A stretch of 64,000 bases of DNA, from contig OZ038314.1 of assembly GCA_964035775.1 (NCBI GenBank), forward strand, positions 31,318,947 to 31,382,946, in the 5' to 3' direction. Every line of letters starts with the position of its first letter. Within the stretch, counting starts at the first letter, position 1. The DNA comes from Osedax frankpressi. Lineage: Eukaryota; Annelida; Polychaeta; Sabellida; Siboglinidae. The notes below the pieces were generated by a model. That model saw only the letters and a program-made list of their open reading frames with translations. It did not search any database and was not told the DNA's origin. Of this stretch, positions 13,200-24,931 are shown piece after piece. The position numbers and the translations under genes are program-made.

Positions 13200-13560
13200 T
13201 CATATGACTCTGTACGGCTAGCACCGATATCGGATCAAAAGAAACAAGAAATCGCGAATCACCGAAACCAGAGGAGGCCGAATACATTCTCCAACCATCT
13301 ACATTACAATTCTGCAAGATATGTCAGTCTAATGGATAATGGGCGTGGTTACGTAGATACACAAGGGATTCGCATGAAGAATGATTTAATAAGCGTCTAA
13401 CTAAGGTAATTATCCGGAGGTCGTTACTCCTTCCATCATCCAACGTTAATTTTTCCGACGCCTGCAATTCTTCGATTGGTTTCTCTTTTTTGATGATTGA
13501 TGTCCAAAAATCAGAGAAAAGTTTCCAAGAATAAAAACCCTCGTCAAATATTTGGCAATT
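13200..13560. other. Balanced-composition non-coding block, possible regulatory region
   Basis: About 360 bases with clearly higher G/C than the surroundings, starting near CGGCTAGCACCGATATCGG and ending near CCTCGTCAAATATTTGG. No frame on either strand stays open for a useful length with splice sites. It lies about 2.2 kb upstream of the secreted-peptide gene, so a distal enhancer or an untranslated exon is possible. A decayed short transposon is the main alternative. Confidence 0.35.
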
Positions 13561-13583
13561 TATGAGAATAAAAATATATACTG

Positions 13584-13715
13584 TAGGGATTAGGGATGTA
13601 AATATATAGGGATATAAATATATAGGGATGTAAATATATAGGGATATATAGATATAGGGATATATAGATATAGGGATATATAGATATAGGGATGTATAGA
13701 TATAGGGATATAATT
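13584..13715. repeat. Minisatellite around the core ATATAGGGAT, 16-18-bp units
   Basis: The core TATAGGGAT recurs eight or nine times. The left half alternates with GTAAAT or ATAAAT, and the right half alternates with ATATAGAT. Unit length drifts between about 16 and 18 bases, so this is a variable rather than a homogenised array. Confidence 0.85.
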
Positions 13716-13756
13716 AGTGAACGATAAAGAGATTAAATTAGAGTGAAATTGATATA

Positions 13757-13788
<32 letters not shown>

Positions 13789-14690
13789 AATATTGTTTGG
13801 ACTTATAATTAGAAGGATGTTATTGATAATTAATTAATAATATATAGGTTTAATTGAAACTTTGCCACTTTTTACCTTATCTCATTTATAATAACAAATA
13901 CATTACTAACAAATTAATATAAATGTAAAATATAATATTTAAATATATTATTAAAGGTCTAAAAACTGGAAAAGTATTTCTAATTAACAATTGTATTATA
14001 TTATATAATTTATTATACTTTACTTTATATTCTACCAGTTTCAAGTACTACATAATTAGTTTATGTTCTAGAAACCACGCACGTAGAGTTCCATAAACTA
14101 TATTTCACAATGTAATTGTAGTACTCGACCTAAATGATCGTACTTAGCTATTGTGTTTATATTAACTTTGTGTGTTATATTTATGAATTCATAGTACATT
14201 TTAATATTTATTGTAATTATATAATTTTATCAATAAAATGCGGAATTTCAATAATCGGATATCATGAAATGTATCGAAATAATCATTTCTGTAATTATAA
14301 TGTTCTTAATATAATTTTGTTTTTAATTCGTATTTGTTATATACATTTCCCTGGGACCACATTATAAATATTCTCATAGGTTTAACACATTGGCGTTAGA
14401 ATTGAAAACATATATTGTATATAAATATTTAAATTGTGCTCGATATAAACAGAAATAGCTCCCAAAAGATTGAGCTTACCATTAATTAGCATACACGTAA
14501 ATTCAATAATTAATAACTCTGTTAGTAGTGTCTTCTATTTAATATAATTGCAGGGTAATTGCTACTTGTCCGCTTTATGGATAATTAGTTATTCCCACTA
14601 TTGGTTCGTATTGTTAGTCTTATTATTTACTGGGAAGATAGCTTCAATAGTTTTTTGTTGAGTTTGAAATAGAATATATCTAACATAACT
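13716..14690. other. AT-rich upstream DNA without a supportable gene
   Basis: A/T-dominated sequence with an (AT)n tract at 13760-13788. A frame of 77 codons is open at 14134-14367 but shows only AT-driven residues and no splice or start signal of note, so I do not call it. Confidence 0.55.
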
Positions 14691-14693
14691 TAC

Positions 14694-14744
14694 TCACCGT
14701 ACACTGTACGGCGTACAGTGTACAATGTACGGCGTACAGTTTAT
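14694..14744. repeat. Palindromic GTAC/ACGGCGTACAG cluster
   Basis: CCGTACACTGTACGGCGTAC is followed by CAGTGTACAATGTACGGCG. The block reads nearly the same on both strands (GTACACTGTAC is itself nearly palindromic), and the piece GTACGGCGTACAGT occurs twice. It could extrude a cruciform. Similar TGTACA-rich DNA recurs at 51820-52080. Confidence 0.6.
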
Positions 14745-14848
14745 AGGGTGCATTCATATACATTCATGTTATTTTTCAGCAAACTAATCATATCCAAAAT
14801 GTATTTAATTCAGATGTTGAAAAATATTAGTATGTGATATAAAACCAA

Positions 14849-14892
<44 letters not shown>

Positions 14893-15399
14893 ATGTCATA
14901 TTTATTATATATAAAATCCGTTAACATATTCAATGTGAATATATAAGAAATATATATGATTTGTATTGATTCAATATAACGTAACTATCGTATACTTTTA
15001 TTTGTATATCGCATTAAGACATTATATATTCCAACGGATAGTTTATATCAACTGCCTCAATTCAATAGCAATTTAATTTATCAATATCGGATTCCACGCT
15101 TGAATTCATGTCGATGAATTCTAATCGAAAATATTTTGATTTTAACGTCGCGTGTTTAATTTGTATTTCTCGGCTGTCGGCTTTTACTTGTTTAATTATG
15201 TCCACTTCACTGGACATGCGTTAGGAGTCTTAAATCATTAGGCTGGTGGGTCTGTAAATCGTTACATAGTACAACCGTAAGAAACGCTACAATGGTACCA
15301 CCATTCCGATAGGTCAAATACAATAGATCCATTGATATGAAGTGTTGAGTATTATATTTATACTATTTAGGGGTCAGGATAAGTTATAGGCTACCTCGA

Positions 15400-15735
15400 T
15401 ACAGAATTACACGTGTACACCGCTACTAAGATCATGCCGGTAGTTCCTAACGTGACGTGCATCAAAGTCGCGTGTGTTACGCAATTCGCGTAATGAGAAC
15501 GAGTGGTCAACGCCGAGTAGCCTGGCTTTGGAGATCGTGCCGTACCACCTAGTACCGCGAAGTACCGCGAAGTACCGCGAAGTTACGTCCGACGGTGTTG
15601 GCGCGCGACGCACGCTCGTCCGAGTGCGGGCGTCGTGGCCACGCCCCTTCCGCGTTAGAGTAACAAACCGTAACACCGTATCATTTCGTGAAACGCGAGG
15701 AGAGGCAAGACTTGACCACCGAAATCACTTAATTC
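15400..15735 (+). promoter_or_regulatory. GC-rich, CpG-rich promoter-like block upstream of the secreted-peptide gene
   Basis: A sharp island of high G/C and many CG dinucleotides in a very AT-rich window, ending just before the ATG at 15740. It contains a CRE-like TGACGTGCA near 15453, three consecutive copies of CCGCGAAGTA at about 15553-15582, GGCGCGCGACGCACGC near 15600 and a GC-box-like CCACGCCCC near 15639. Frames are open on both strands across it (about 89 codons each), which is expected of stop-poor GC-rich DNA and not evidence for coding. Promoter and 5' UTR function is inferred from position and composition; no clear TATA box is seen. Confidence 0.5.
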
Positions 15736-15739
15736 CACT

Positions 15740-15797
15740 ATGAAACATTTAATATTCTTCGTACTAGTGCTTCTAGTTATCGTGGGCGTCACGAACG
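15740..15797 (+). CDS. Secreted neuropeptide-precursor-like gene, exon 1 (signal peptide)
   Basis: First of three exons encoding an 89-residue protein. The ATG follows an in-frame TGA at 15713-15715, so the start is well supported. The exon encodes MKHLIFFVLVLLVIVGVTN and one base of the Gly-20 codon: a short basic start, a strongly hydrophobic core and a small-residue end, which is a classic secretory signal peptide. The donor is AACG|GTTAGT, phase 1. It lies directly downstream of a GC-rich promoter-like block. Joined with the exons at 18786 and 23636, the product has two cysteines (22, 31), a basic RKR site right after a Gly-rich loop, and two further Lys-Arg sites. This is the layout of a peptide-hormone precursor. 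A small secreted toxin or venom-type peptide is the main alternative. Confidence 0.75.
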
Positions 15798-16285
15798 GTT
15801 AGTTTGGGTACATTTCAACATTTATATAATTAATTAAAATTATATTTACGGCATTACTGTGCTGCAAAATATATATATTTCGTATAGCAAAAATTGTATG
15901 ATAAATATCGTCCCCACATTGAAAATAATGCACGAATAGAAAATCAAATAATTAAATGATCCAGAATATATTAAATATAATTTTGTTATTTAATTTCGAA
16001 TTATTTATGTTTATTTTCTAGTGTTCTTATATATTATATAACTTTTGAATAATATTACATTACGAAAATAGATTAAAAGTCAAATCGGGTATTAATATTT
16101 AAAGATTATATACAATTATTCAAAATAATGTTAAAATTCAAAGCTCTATAATGGAATAAATTTAATGATATTTCATGGCCCAATTGTAAATTAATCAAAC
16201 TAATCAGATATATATAAAATATAGAAATAATCATGCAATAAATATTACCATGTAATATTTGTAATCATAATATAAAAACAATACT

Positions 16286-17658
16286 TTATATACTATATAC
16301 TATATATAATATATAATATGTATTATATAATATATAGTATAATGTATATAGTATATAGTATCTAGTATAAAGTATATAGTATATAGTATATAGTATATAG
16401 TATATAGTATATAGTATATAGTATATAGTATATAGTATAACGTATATAGTATATAGTATATAGTATATAGTATATAGTATATAGTATAAAGTATATATTA
16501 TATATTATATAGTATATAGTATATAGTATATAGTATATAGTATATAGTATATAGTATATAGTATATAGTATATAGTATATAGTATATAGTATATAGTATA
16601 AAAGTATATAGTATAAAAGTATATAGTATATAGTATATAGTATATAATATATAGCGTATAGTGTATAGCGTATATTATATAGTATATAATATATGATATA
16701 TATTATATAGTATAGAGTATATGGTATATAATATATAGTATATAGTATATAGTATATAGTATATAGTATATCGTATATCGTATATATTATATAGTATATA
16801 GTATATAGTATATAATATATAGTGTATAGTGTATAGCGTATATTATATAGTATATAATATATGATATATAGTATATAGTATAGAGTATATGGTATATAAT
16901 ATATAGTATATAGTATATAGTATATAGTATATGATATATAGTATATAGTATATAGTATATAGTATATAGTATATAGTATATAGTATATAGTATATAGTAT
17001 ATAATATATAGTATATAGTATATAGTATATAGTATACAGTATATAGTATATAGTATATAGTATATAGTATATATTATATAGTATATAATATATAGTATAT
17101 AGTATATAGTATATATTATATAGTATATAGTATATTGTATATAGTATATAGTATATAGTATATAGTATATAATATATAGTATATAGTATATAGTATATAT
17201 TATATAGTATATAGTATATTGTATATAGTATATAGCATATAATATATAGTATATAGTATATAGTATATAGTATATAGTATATAGTATATAGTATATAGTA
17301 TATAGTATATAGTATATAGTATATAGTATATAGTATATAGTATATAATATATACTATATAGTATATATTATATAGTATATAGTATATTGTATATAGTAAT
17401 ATAGCATATAATATATAGTATATAGTATATAGTATATAGTATATAGTATATAGTATATGGTATATATTATATAGTATATAGTATATTGTATATAGTATAT
17501 AGTATATAGTATATAGTATATAGTATATAGTATATAGTATATAGTATATAGTATATAGTATATAGTATATAGTATATAGTATATAGTATATAGTATATAG
17601 TATATAGTATATAGTATATAGTATATAGTATATAGTATATAGTATATTGTATATAGTT
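16286..17658. repeat. 7-bp tandem array, unit TATATAG, about 1.37 kb
   Basis: Nearly continuous TATATAG/TATAGTA units, with interspersed variants such as GTATAAAG, TATATTAT, TAGCGTATAG and TATATTG. A block of roughly 190 bases around 16650-16740 (TATAGCGTATA...GAGTATATGG) recurs at about 16830-16905 and shows higher-order duplication inside the array. Subfamilies near 17090-17240 and 17350-17510 also repeat one another. The array lies entirely within intron 1 of the secreted-peptide gene. Confidence 0.9.
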
Positions 17659-17904
17659 AATAATAATTTATATAATACATTCTTTAAATATGATCATTTG
17701 TATACATATGATATAGTCATTGTTTATGATTTATAAATAACAAATAAAGAAAAATAAGTTCATTTCCGGATTTAATTATATAATACATAAATATATGTAT
17801 TTTTTAAATGTTAAGAAATATATAAATAAATAGATATATAAAACATATATACATTTATATAATAGCATACAATTATATAAATATATACTTTTAACCTGCA
17901 ATAC

Positions 17905-18085
17905 TAATACATTAACAACCGTCATTGACGTCCGTGCTATACTCGAGTTGATCTCGAGTCCTGAGGGTCGTCGTGTTCTTTTTGACCACGGAGTAGATTA
18001 TTATAGTTTACGTGTGCACTCCTGCCAAATCGCCATTAGCATTATTCTACCCGTATCCATTATGTTTGTCTACTATTGTTTCAGG
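17905..18085 (+). other. Balanced, stop-free block inside intron 1; possible unannotated exon or enhancer
   Basis: One + frame is open across the whole block and reads, in part, TVIDVRAILELISSPEGRR and then VLFDHGVDYYSLRVHSC. It ends at a TTTCAG|GT junction near 18084. The composition is clearly not background, and there is a small inverted repeat CTCGAGTTGATCTCGAG. I recognise no family. No acceptor is visible on its left, and exons 1 and 2 of the host gene join perfectly without it. A conserved intronic regulatory element or a fossil fragment is equally possible. Confidence 0.3.
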
Positions 18086-18699
18086 TATATTATTATATTA
18101 ATGTATATGTAAACTTCCAAGAGCGATGTAAAATATAATATCGAATTTACCATCTAGAAAATAACAATTTCATAAACTTTCTAAATAATATAATCATATA
18201 AGCATTTATAACAATTTGAAACTTAACTCAACTAAAACCTACACAAAATTGCACTATTATAATATAGTATAATATACTATAATAATAATATTAATATACA
18301 TGCATCAGATAATAATTTATAAAATATAAATGTAGTTTAAATAATACTGTATAATTATTCGAATAAGATATTTCCATTAAGCATTTACTAAACTCGTCAG
18401 TTATAGGTGGATAGGCAATGGCTGGTTGTTAGAATTATTGAACACATTTACGGCACCTGAATGTAATTTTATGTTAAATTTAGTAGTCGAACGTATACCG
18501 ACATTCATCGCATAATACATTAGATATAAGATGTCGTCGCATCAATTTACAATTACCTGTAATAGTTTGCTTGACCAGTACTTCCAGCAATTAATAGAGC
18601 ACTAAGTTTAATTAAGGTTACATTAAATGCCCTTCAGTAAATATCACGTAAACTACTTTAACTATACATAAACAACATACAACTTATCATATATATACT

Positions 18700-18748
<49 letters not shown>

Positions 18749-18785
18749 GACTTTATATATGTATTCAAATAACTCTACTTTACAG

Positions 18786-18827
18786 GGAAATGTGTGGGTC
18801 CTTGGGCTATACATGCGTGTGGTGGAG
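18786..18827 (+). CDS. Secreted neuropeptide-precursor-like gene, exon 2 (42-base cysteine-loop mini-exon)
   Basis: A mini-exon between TTTACAG and GTTAGT, phase 1 in and phase 1 out, that adds residues GKCVGPWAIHACGG plus the first base of Gly-34. It contains both cysteines of the protein (C22 and C31, eight residues apart), which would form a single disulfide loop containing Trp and His. The loop is followed in exon 3 by GN and RKR, so a prohormone convertase could release a short cyclic peptide from about residues 20 or 21 to 35. The residue before RKR is Asn, not Gly, so C-terminal amidation is not predicted. The motif is not CCHamide (six-residue loop) or allatostatin C. It vaguely recalls arthropod peptides annotated as prohormone-3, an unverified recollection. 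The exon is short, so its support rests on the exact phase match and the signal peptide upstream. Confidence 0.7.
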
Positions 18828-21346
18828 GTTAGTGATTTATCTACAGTTTATACTTCCAAGTTAATTTATTATGATCTATAATTAATCATAATATTAAATA
18901 ATAAATGATATTACATGCGTATTGTATATATTTAAGATAAATAATCCTGGAGTGATGAGTAGATTATAATATAAGTAATATAATCGTATAATTGAGTTTT
19001 ATAAATTAAGTAATAATTGAACACGTTACGAAATAGTTTCCTTTCATTGTTTATGTGGATGTTTGTATGTGGCAGGTAGTCATTTTACATTTCTTCCTTT
19101 ATAACACCAGTTTAGAATAAAAGGTATACCGTTGATACCGTTGTCAATAATGGTGATGATGTATTATGTAATGATAAAACACTATCCAGGTATTATATCG
19201 GTAACTGAATCGTATTTTCAATAGTTAGATATATTCAATCTCACCGGATATTAACTTACTCGGATATTAGTGTATAAACACTGTGCCTGGAATTATTAAT
19301 TGCACATGATTGCAGCAGCAGTTGAGTGGTCTGTACATCTTTAATAAAGAATAAAGCATATCATAATATTATATTTCAATTTTTCTTTTGCGGATATTGT
19401 AAATAATGATTATACGCCCCAAATGTATATTTATTACATAATTCAGTATTTTCAAATTCCTCGCTACCATGAAATACTGTCGACGATTATTAAGATTGTA
19501 GGAACACTAGAGTAGATTTATACAACGATAACAAAAAACCAATAATCAGAAAAATCATGAGATCTAAGAATACATATATTTCTGTATTCAATATATGGAC
19601 TTTCATAGGATTCGTATGGAGGTAACTACTCAAGAGAGTAACGCTACCTAATTGTAATGGTAATCCTCGCCAGTGGCTAGGATTACAACAAGTACGTTAC
19701 GTGTGTCGAGAGAAGTGTTGCACGGTGTTGTTGGTAATGTCTCGTAATATTAATATCATATTTGATAGACAATGATGGACTTATCCGCAAGATTAGAAAT
19801 ACCGGATGTATACTCGAGTATACGGACAATAGCCATAACAGTGCCGGAACGATTAGCTTCTACTACTATCTGCGACATTTGAAGTATATACTTCTAACAA
19901 AAATGTGCAATAGGGTATTTATTAAAACTAAATGCTATGTTGTATAACGTAGAATTATGCGACTATTTTGTAGTCCAAAAATTGGTGATTCCGCTATTAA
20001 ATACTTTCTCAATTACTTTAGCCAATTATCTAACGGTGTAGTTATATTAGTTGAGTTGTACAATAGTATTTATTCAAATTATTCATCGTAACATCAATTA
20101 AAAAAACTTGCCAAGAATTACAAAATACCTCAAGTTATCTACGTATATAGTCAGCTATTTATTGTGCGTTATATTTTGAACATTTCTATATAATTGTAAT
20201 TATCCTAACCCGTATCCTATATTTATCAAGATTACATATATCCGATGATATTAACTCATATTTAAGCAATCGTTTACGTATAACATTTAACAAAGATAAA
20301 CTAATATATCTCTACCGTTATCCTAGATATTTCTAAACATCAACACCTTTAATTAAATCACAAGAGTCTATAATTAGTATATTTATATTCATTTGTGATA
20401 CCTCAATATTGTAGGTAATTAAAACATACTTATTATCTTAACCTCGTAAGAATATATATACTGATATAATTTATTAATTAATAATACACAACTATAATTA
20501 ATTTACATATCCTTACATATATCACAAATGATTTAATTTATATGTACACTTTGTTACTTTATAAAGTGAGATATTAATTACATTAATTACATTCAAGCGA
20601 ATATATATATGATTTAATTTGATTACTAACTATTGTATATATACTGATTTAATTTATATGTACAATTTGTTACTTTATAAAGTAAGATATTAATTACATT
20701 CAAGCGAATATATATATGATTTAATTTGATTACTAACTATTGTATATACATATACACATATATATATCATTATTAAATAATTAGTATACATCAGTATTAT
20801 AGATACTCTATGACCTTCACTATAATTGGCATTCATATATTGAACCTACATTAATTCTCAACATGTATTTTCAAATGATCAACTGATATTTTCAAACAAG
20901 TAAAATGTATATATGAATTATTTTTTAGAACGATAATTATAGAATATATATATATAATATATATTATATATCGTAATATATATTAATACAAAATATATGA
21001 AGGATATATATATCACGTTATTTATGATAACTTATTTCAAATTTAAATGTTTTATTAATATACCCAATACACTTTTAGAAAGATAAACATTATATAATAT
21101 GTATTGCCTACAAATACATAAATAATATTAATAAGCACATATAATATCTTAACTGTAGTTATTAATTAATCGATCTTAATATATTAAATGATATAAATAT
21201 ATCGATATGAACAAACAGGATCATTTATGGTAAATAGATAGATAATTTATTAAATAATTGATTCCAGTATATTTATACTCAAGTTTATATAATTGTTTTT
21301 ATTATTATTATTTGTAATACGATTAGATATTTCATATGTCAATCGG

Positions 21347-21390
<44 letters not shown>

Positions 21391-21404
21391 TATAAATATA
21401 TATC

Positions 21405-21437
<33 letters not shown>

Positions 21438-23178
21438 ATAAAATCAACATTGAAGGTATACATATAACAGTTTGTATGTTAATTTAATTTACTAAGTTAA
21501 TTTTTACATTTATTTACAAGCCTGTGGCTGAATTATTTACAATAGTATAGTACCTTATAATGTAATATAGTTATTTAATAGAATATTTACATAGTTTACA
21601 ATTAACATAAATGAAATATTTATTAATCTAACCATGAATTACAATTTCAACATAAATTACGTATAGATTTATTATTTAAATAATTATCTAAAATATATTT
21701 TATTAATTATAATATTATACTAATAGTCATATTATACATAATATATTGTTTTAGTTTATTTTGATAATTTTATAATCATACTTTCAACATCTGATATAAA
21801 ACTAATAATAGGATATCTGAAATTATATACATGCTTGCCATATTCGAATTCAAAGAATATAAATCAATTTTTTAACGGGAATCATTCTGATTACATACAC
21901 GTTGTAGGAGAGAAATGATGCATAGGAATGATGCTATTATAATGGACATGTTTGATATGCTAATTTTGGTTTAATTTGTTGTGTAACATCTCCTATAAAT
22001 ATTAACATATATATTTAATAAATGCACAGAATTCCTGCGAGCAATTTTAAGTATTATCGATAATAATAATTTGCTCAGAAACTAATTTTAATAAATTAAT
22101 ATTAATAACATATTTAAGTTTACGTTTTCTCAATAATTTTATATACAAGTATTTAAATTATTTGCTATGCTATTTAATTTGTAATGTGTTAATTTGTAAT
22201 GGATATGCTTAAATAATGATGTATCTACATTCCAAATTTATATATCTAATTTATATAATATTATATTAATTGCATCCATAATTGTTATAATATACTCTAC
22301 TAAAGGAGTTTCATTGGTGTAACTCTTTATATGTATACTTAATATATAATTATCATTATATTTTACACAATAATTATCAGAGATATCTATTTACTTTGAC
22401 CAATCTATCTGTTTTTGATTTTATGTTTCAATGTAATCTAAATGTCTTGCTTATAAAGTCGTGTTATTATTGGGTGGGTTTATGTTAATATATTAAGGTA
22501 CATCTTGAAATACTAATTGTATAGCTCCAATCACAAGTTAAAGAAGTAACGTATACGTTATAATAATATCATGTAATAATATTAACACGGAGAAAGTATT
22601 AATCTGAACATATATGTATAAATATATTACATACATAATTATCTTTCTAGTAGAATGTAATTAAAACAGGTTAATTTATCATATTTATATCTTATTTATA
22701 AGTGTTTAGTTAATTAAAATAATATATTAAGAAATTCTAAAAATATATAACCACGAGACATCTCTAATTGCAAATTTATATATAGAATGTTTTGCGATAT
22801 CAATATCGTGAAAGCGATATTCACATATGTAGTAATGCATTTAAAATAAATCTCAAATTATAGAAATATCATATAGCCCATTTTTAACTAATTTTAAGGA
22901 GTTAAAAATGAGTTATATTGTTGTACTTAATTCTGTAACAAACTATGATATTTACAATAGCTACATTTTAGCATACAGCATAAAAGAATTAATATATATA
23001 TATCTAAATTTAAAAAATAAGTACAAAAATACGCGAATTAAAAAAAAATTCTTATTTATTTATATTAATTTCCTATTTTATGATATATATATATAATATA
23101 TAATGTATTTATAATTGTTAAGTTATTATTTTTTTATCTATATTTAATAACTGGTTCAGTTACAAAATATATTCTAAA

Positions 23179-23224
<46 letters not shown>

Positions 23225-23553
23225 TAATCTCATAGTATTACAATAAAGTGCAATATTTGATAATGATGTTCACAGGATATTCATGTTTATAGCGGTAGCT
23301 TAATCAAATGTACCATATCACAGGAAGTTCCGTAATACGCAATTCCTTTAATTCATATTATCAAGTTTCTTATTATATATCGTATTTATTTATTTTCAGA
23401 GAAATACGATTTAGCCGTGATATTAAGTTGTATTTTTAGTACTAAGTGATACTAAATATACATACGGCCACAAAAGGGATATATATTATTATGTATATAA
23501 TTGTATATATTTTATATAACACTTTGTTATATATTGGAAATAATAAACATCCA

Positions 23554-23602
<49 letters not shown>

Positions 23603-23635
23603 TAGAGTATTTAAGTTTAATTTTATCAAATGTAG
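18828..23635 (+). other. Intron 2 of the secreted-peptide gene (about 4.8 kb)
   Basis: Runs from GTTAGT to AAATGTAG, phase 1 on both sides. It contains a tandem 115-bp duplication (20529-20750) and (AT)n tracts at 20943-20965, 21347-21440, 23183-23218 and 23558-23599, the last lying just upstream of the acceptor. A somewhat balanced patch at 19600-19960 includes a 61-codon frame (19762-19947) with no recognisable product or clear splice sites, so I leave it uncalled. Confidence 0.65.
20529..20750. repeat. Two tandem copies of a roughly 110-bp segment
   Basis: Copy 1 starts near 20529 and copy 2 near 20644. Both carry ATGATTTAATTTATATGTACA, TTGTTACTTTATAAAGT and CATTCAAGCGAATATATATA. They differ mainly by an ATTAATTAC triplication in copy 1, so the duplication is recent. 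Confidence 0.85.
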
Positions 23636-23805
23636 GGAACAGGAAGAGAAGTGGGGAAGAATCTTCTATTGATGTAACGCCTAATGATGGCGAACTTCAC
23701 TACAAGATTATCAGGAATCTTGTGAAACGTCTACTGGCAGGAAATGACAGAATCGAACGTTCGTCGAAAAGAGATTCCAAAATTGCTTCTTTCGAAATGT
23801 ACTGA
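23636..23805 (+). CDS. Secreted neuropeptide-precursor-like gene, exon 3 and stop
   Basis: The last exon opens after TGTAG, completes Gly-34 and adds 55 residues before TGA at 23803-23805. Basic sites are RKR (36-38, directly after the cysteine loop), KR (64-65, in NLVKRLL) and KR (78-79, in SSKRDS). The 25-residue spacer after RKR is acidic (SGEESSIDVTPNDGELHY), as precursor spacers often are. It is followed by an amphipathic IIRNLVKRLLAG stretch. Codon use is varied and the GC balance is far above the background, so coding is convincing. The total length of 89 residues is typical of a single-peptide neurohormone precursor. Family identity is not established. Confidence 0.8.
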
Positions 23806-24103
23806 AGCTCGAGATCGAAATACTCGGTTACTGGCAATACTAACATTAACCAAGGGCGGTATGGTTTAAGAAGAAGTTACTATATACCATTACAAATACT
23901 CCGGAATATACCTAATTATATATATGCCTACAAATACTTATAATACTTATAGGTTAATTTATTTTAATTTAAAATTCCACGTTATATTCACAGTTATATT
24001 ATTATGTAATTATATTCGCAGTATTATGTTATCGTCCTAATAAATATGTATTATCTTCTTTAAAATAATATTACTATATTCATTTAGAAGATTCATTTAC
24101 AGA

Positions 24104-24142
<39 letters not shown>

Positions 24143-24766
24143 CTTATGTTTATATATATATACATATACTTATGTTTATATTATAATCTATGTTGTATAC
24201 CATTTCAGAAATACTCAAGTTCACCTTCGTAAAGATTAAAAGGTATATACAACTAAAGGTATTTATGGATTTGAATACATAAATCATGACCGGGAGTAAC
24301 TAATATCTTTTATGTATTGTATATTTTATACCAGTAATATTTGCAGTGTTATACATAAGAAATACTATCGCGATATATTTTCCGTAATTTTAATATTCTA
24401 CTTTTTAATGTTCATTTAAAATAATTATCTTATTAATACTCGTCACATATATTGCATAACAATGCCGTTATTAATAATGTATTTTCAAAGATTATAATTA
24501 TATTTACAACATTACTAATTATAAATAAACTTGTCTATTGTATTTTATTTTCAATAATAACAAATAAATTCAGGATGAAACTAAGTTTATTTGTAATACG
24601 TTCTCTTTATTTGATATAATGTAGAATATGAATGGCATATTTTTGAAATAATTCTTGTCTTAATAATTTAATGAATTAGCCTTTCAGTAATGCAATTATA
24701 GCTAAGCTTTTCAACTGAAGTAAATGAATACCCATATCATTACTATGTATAAGTATATAAAGTATG

Positions 24767-24820
<54 letters not shown>

Positions 24821-24886
24821 CAATTTATATTATAATTATTTCAATATTAACTGTTCAATGATAAAAATAAATAATAATGATAAACG

Positions 24887-24931
<45 letters not shown>

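Larger units (their letters stand above)
15798..18785 (+). other. Intron 1 of the secreted-peptide gene (about 3.0 kb)
   Basis: Bounded by GTTAGT at the left and TTTACAG at the right, with phase 1 on both sides. It is mostly AT-rich, with a 1.37-kb array of a 7-bp unit (16286-17658), an (AT)n tract just upstream of the acceptor (18703-18746) and a balanced-composition block (17905-18085). Confidence 0.7.

Noticed and set aside
15407-15743. Open frames of about 89 codons on both strands
   Set aside because: They lie in GC-rich, stop-poor promoter DNA. Both strands are open, the products are Arg-rich low-complexity, and the true start at 15740 has an in-frame stop just upstream.
19762-19947. 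61-codon frame in intron 2 of the peptide gene
   Set aside because: No recognisable domain, start context or splice support; the length is compatible with chance in a mildly balanced patch.
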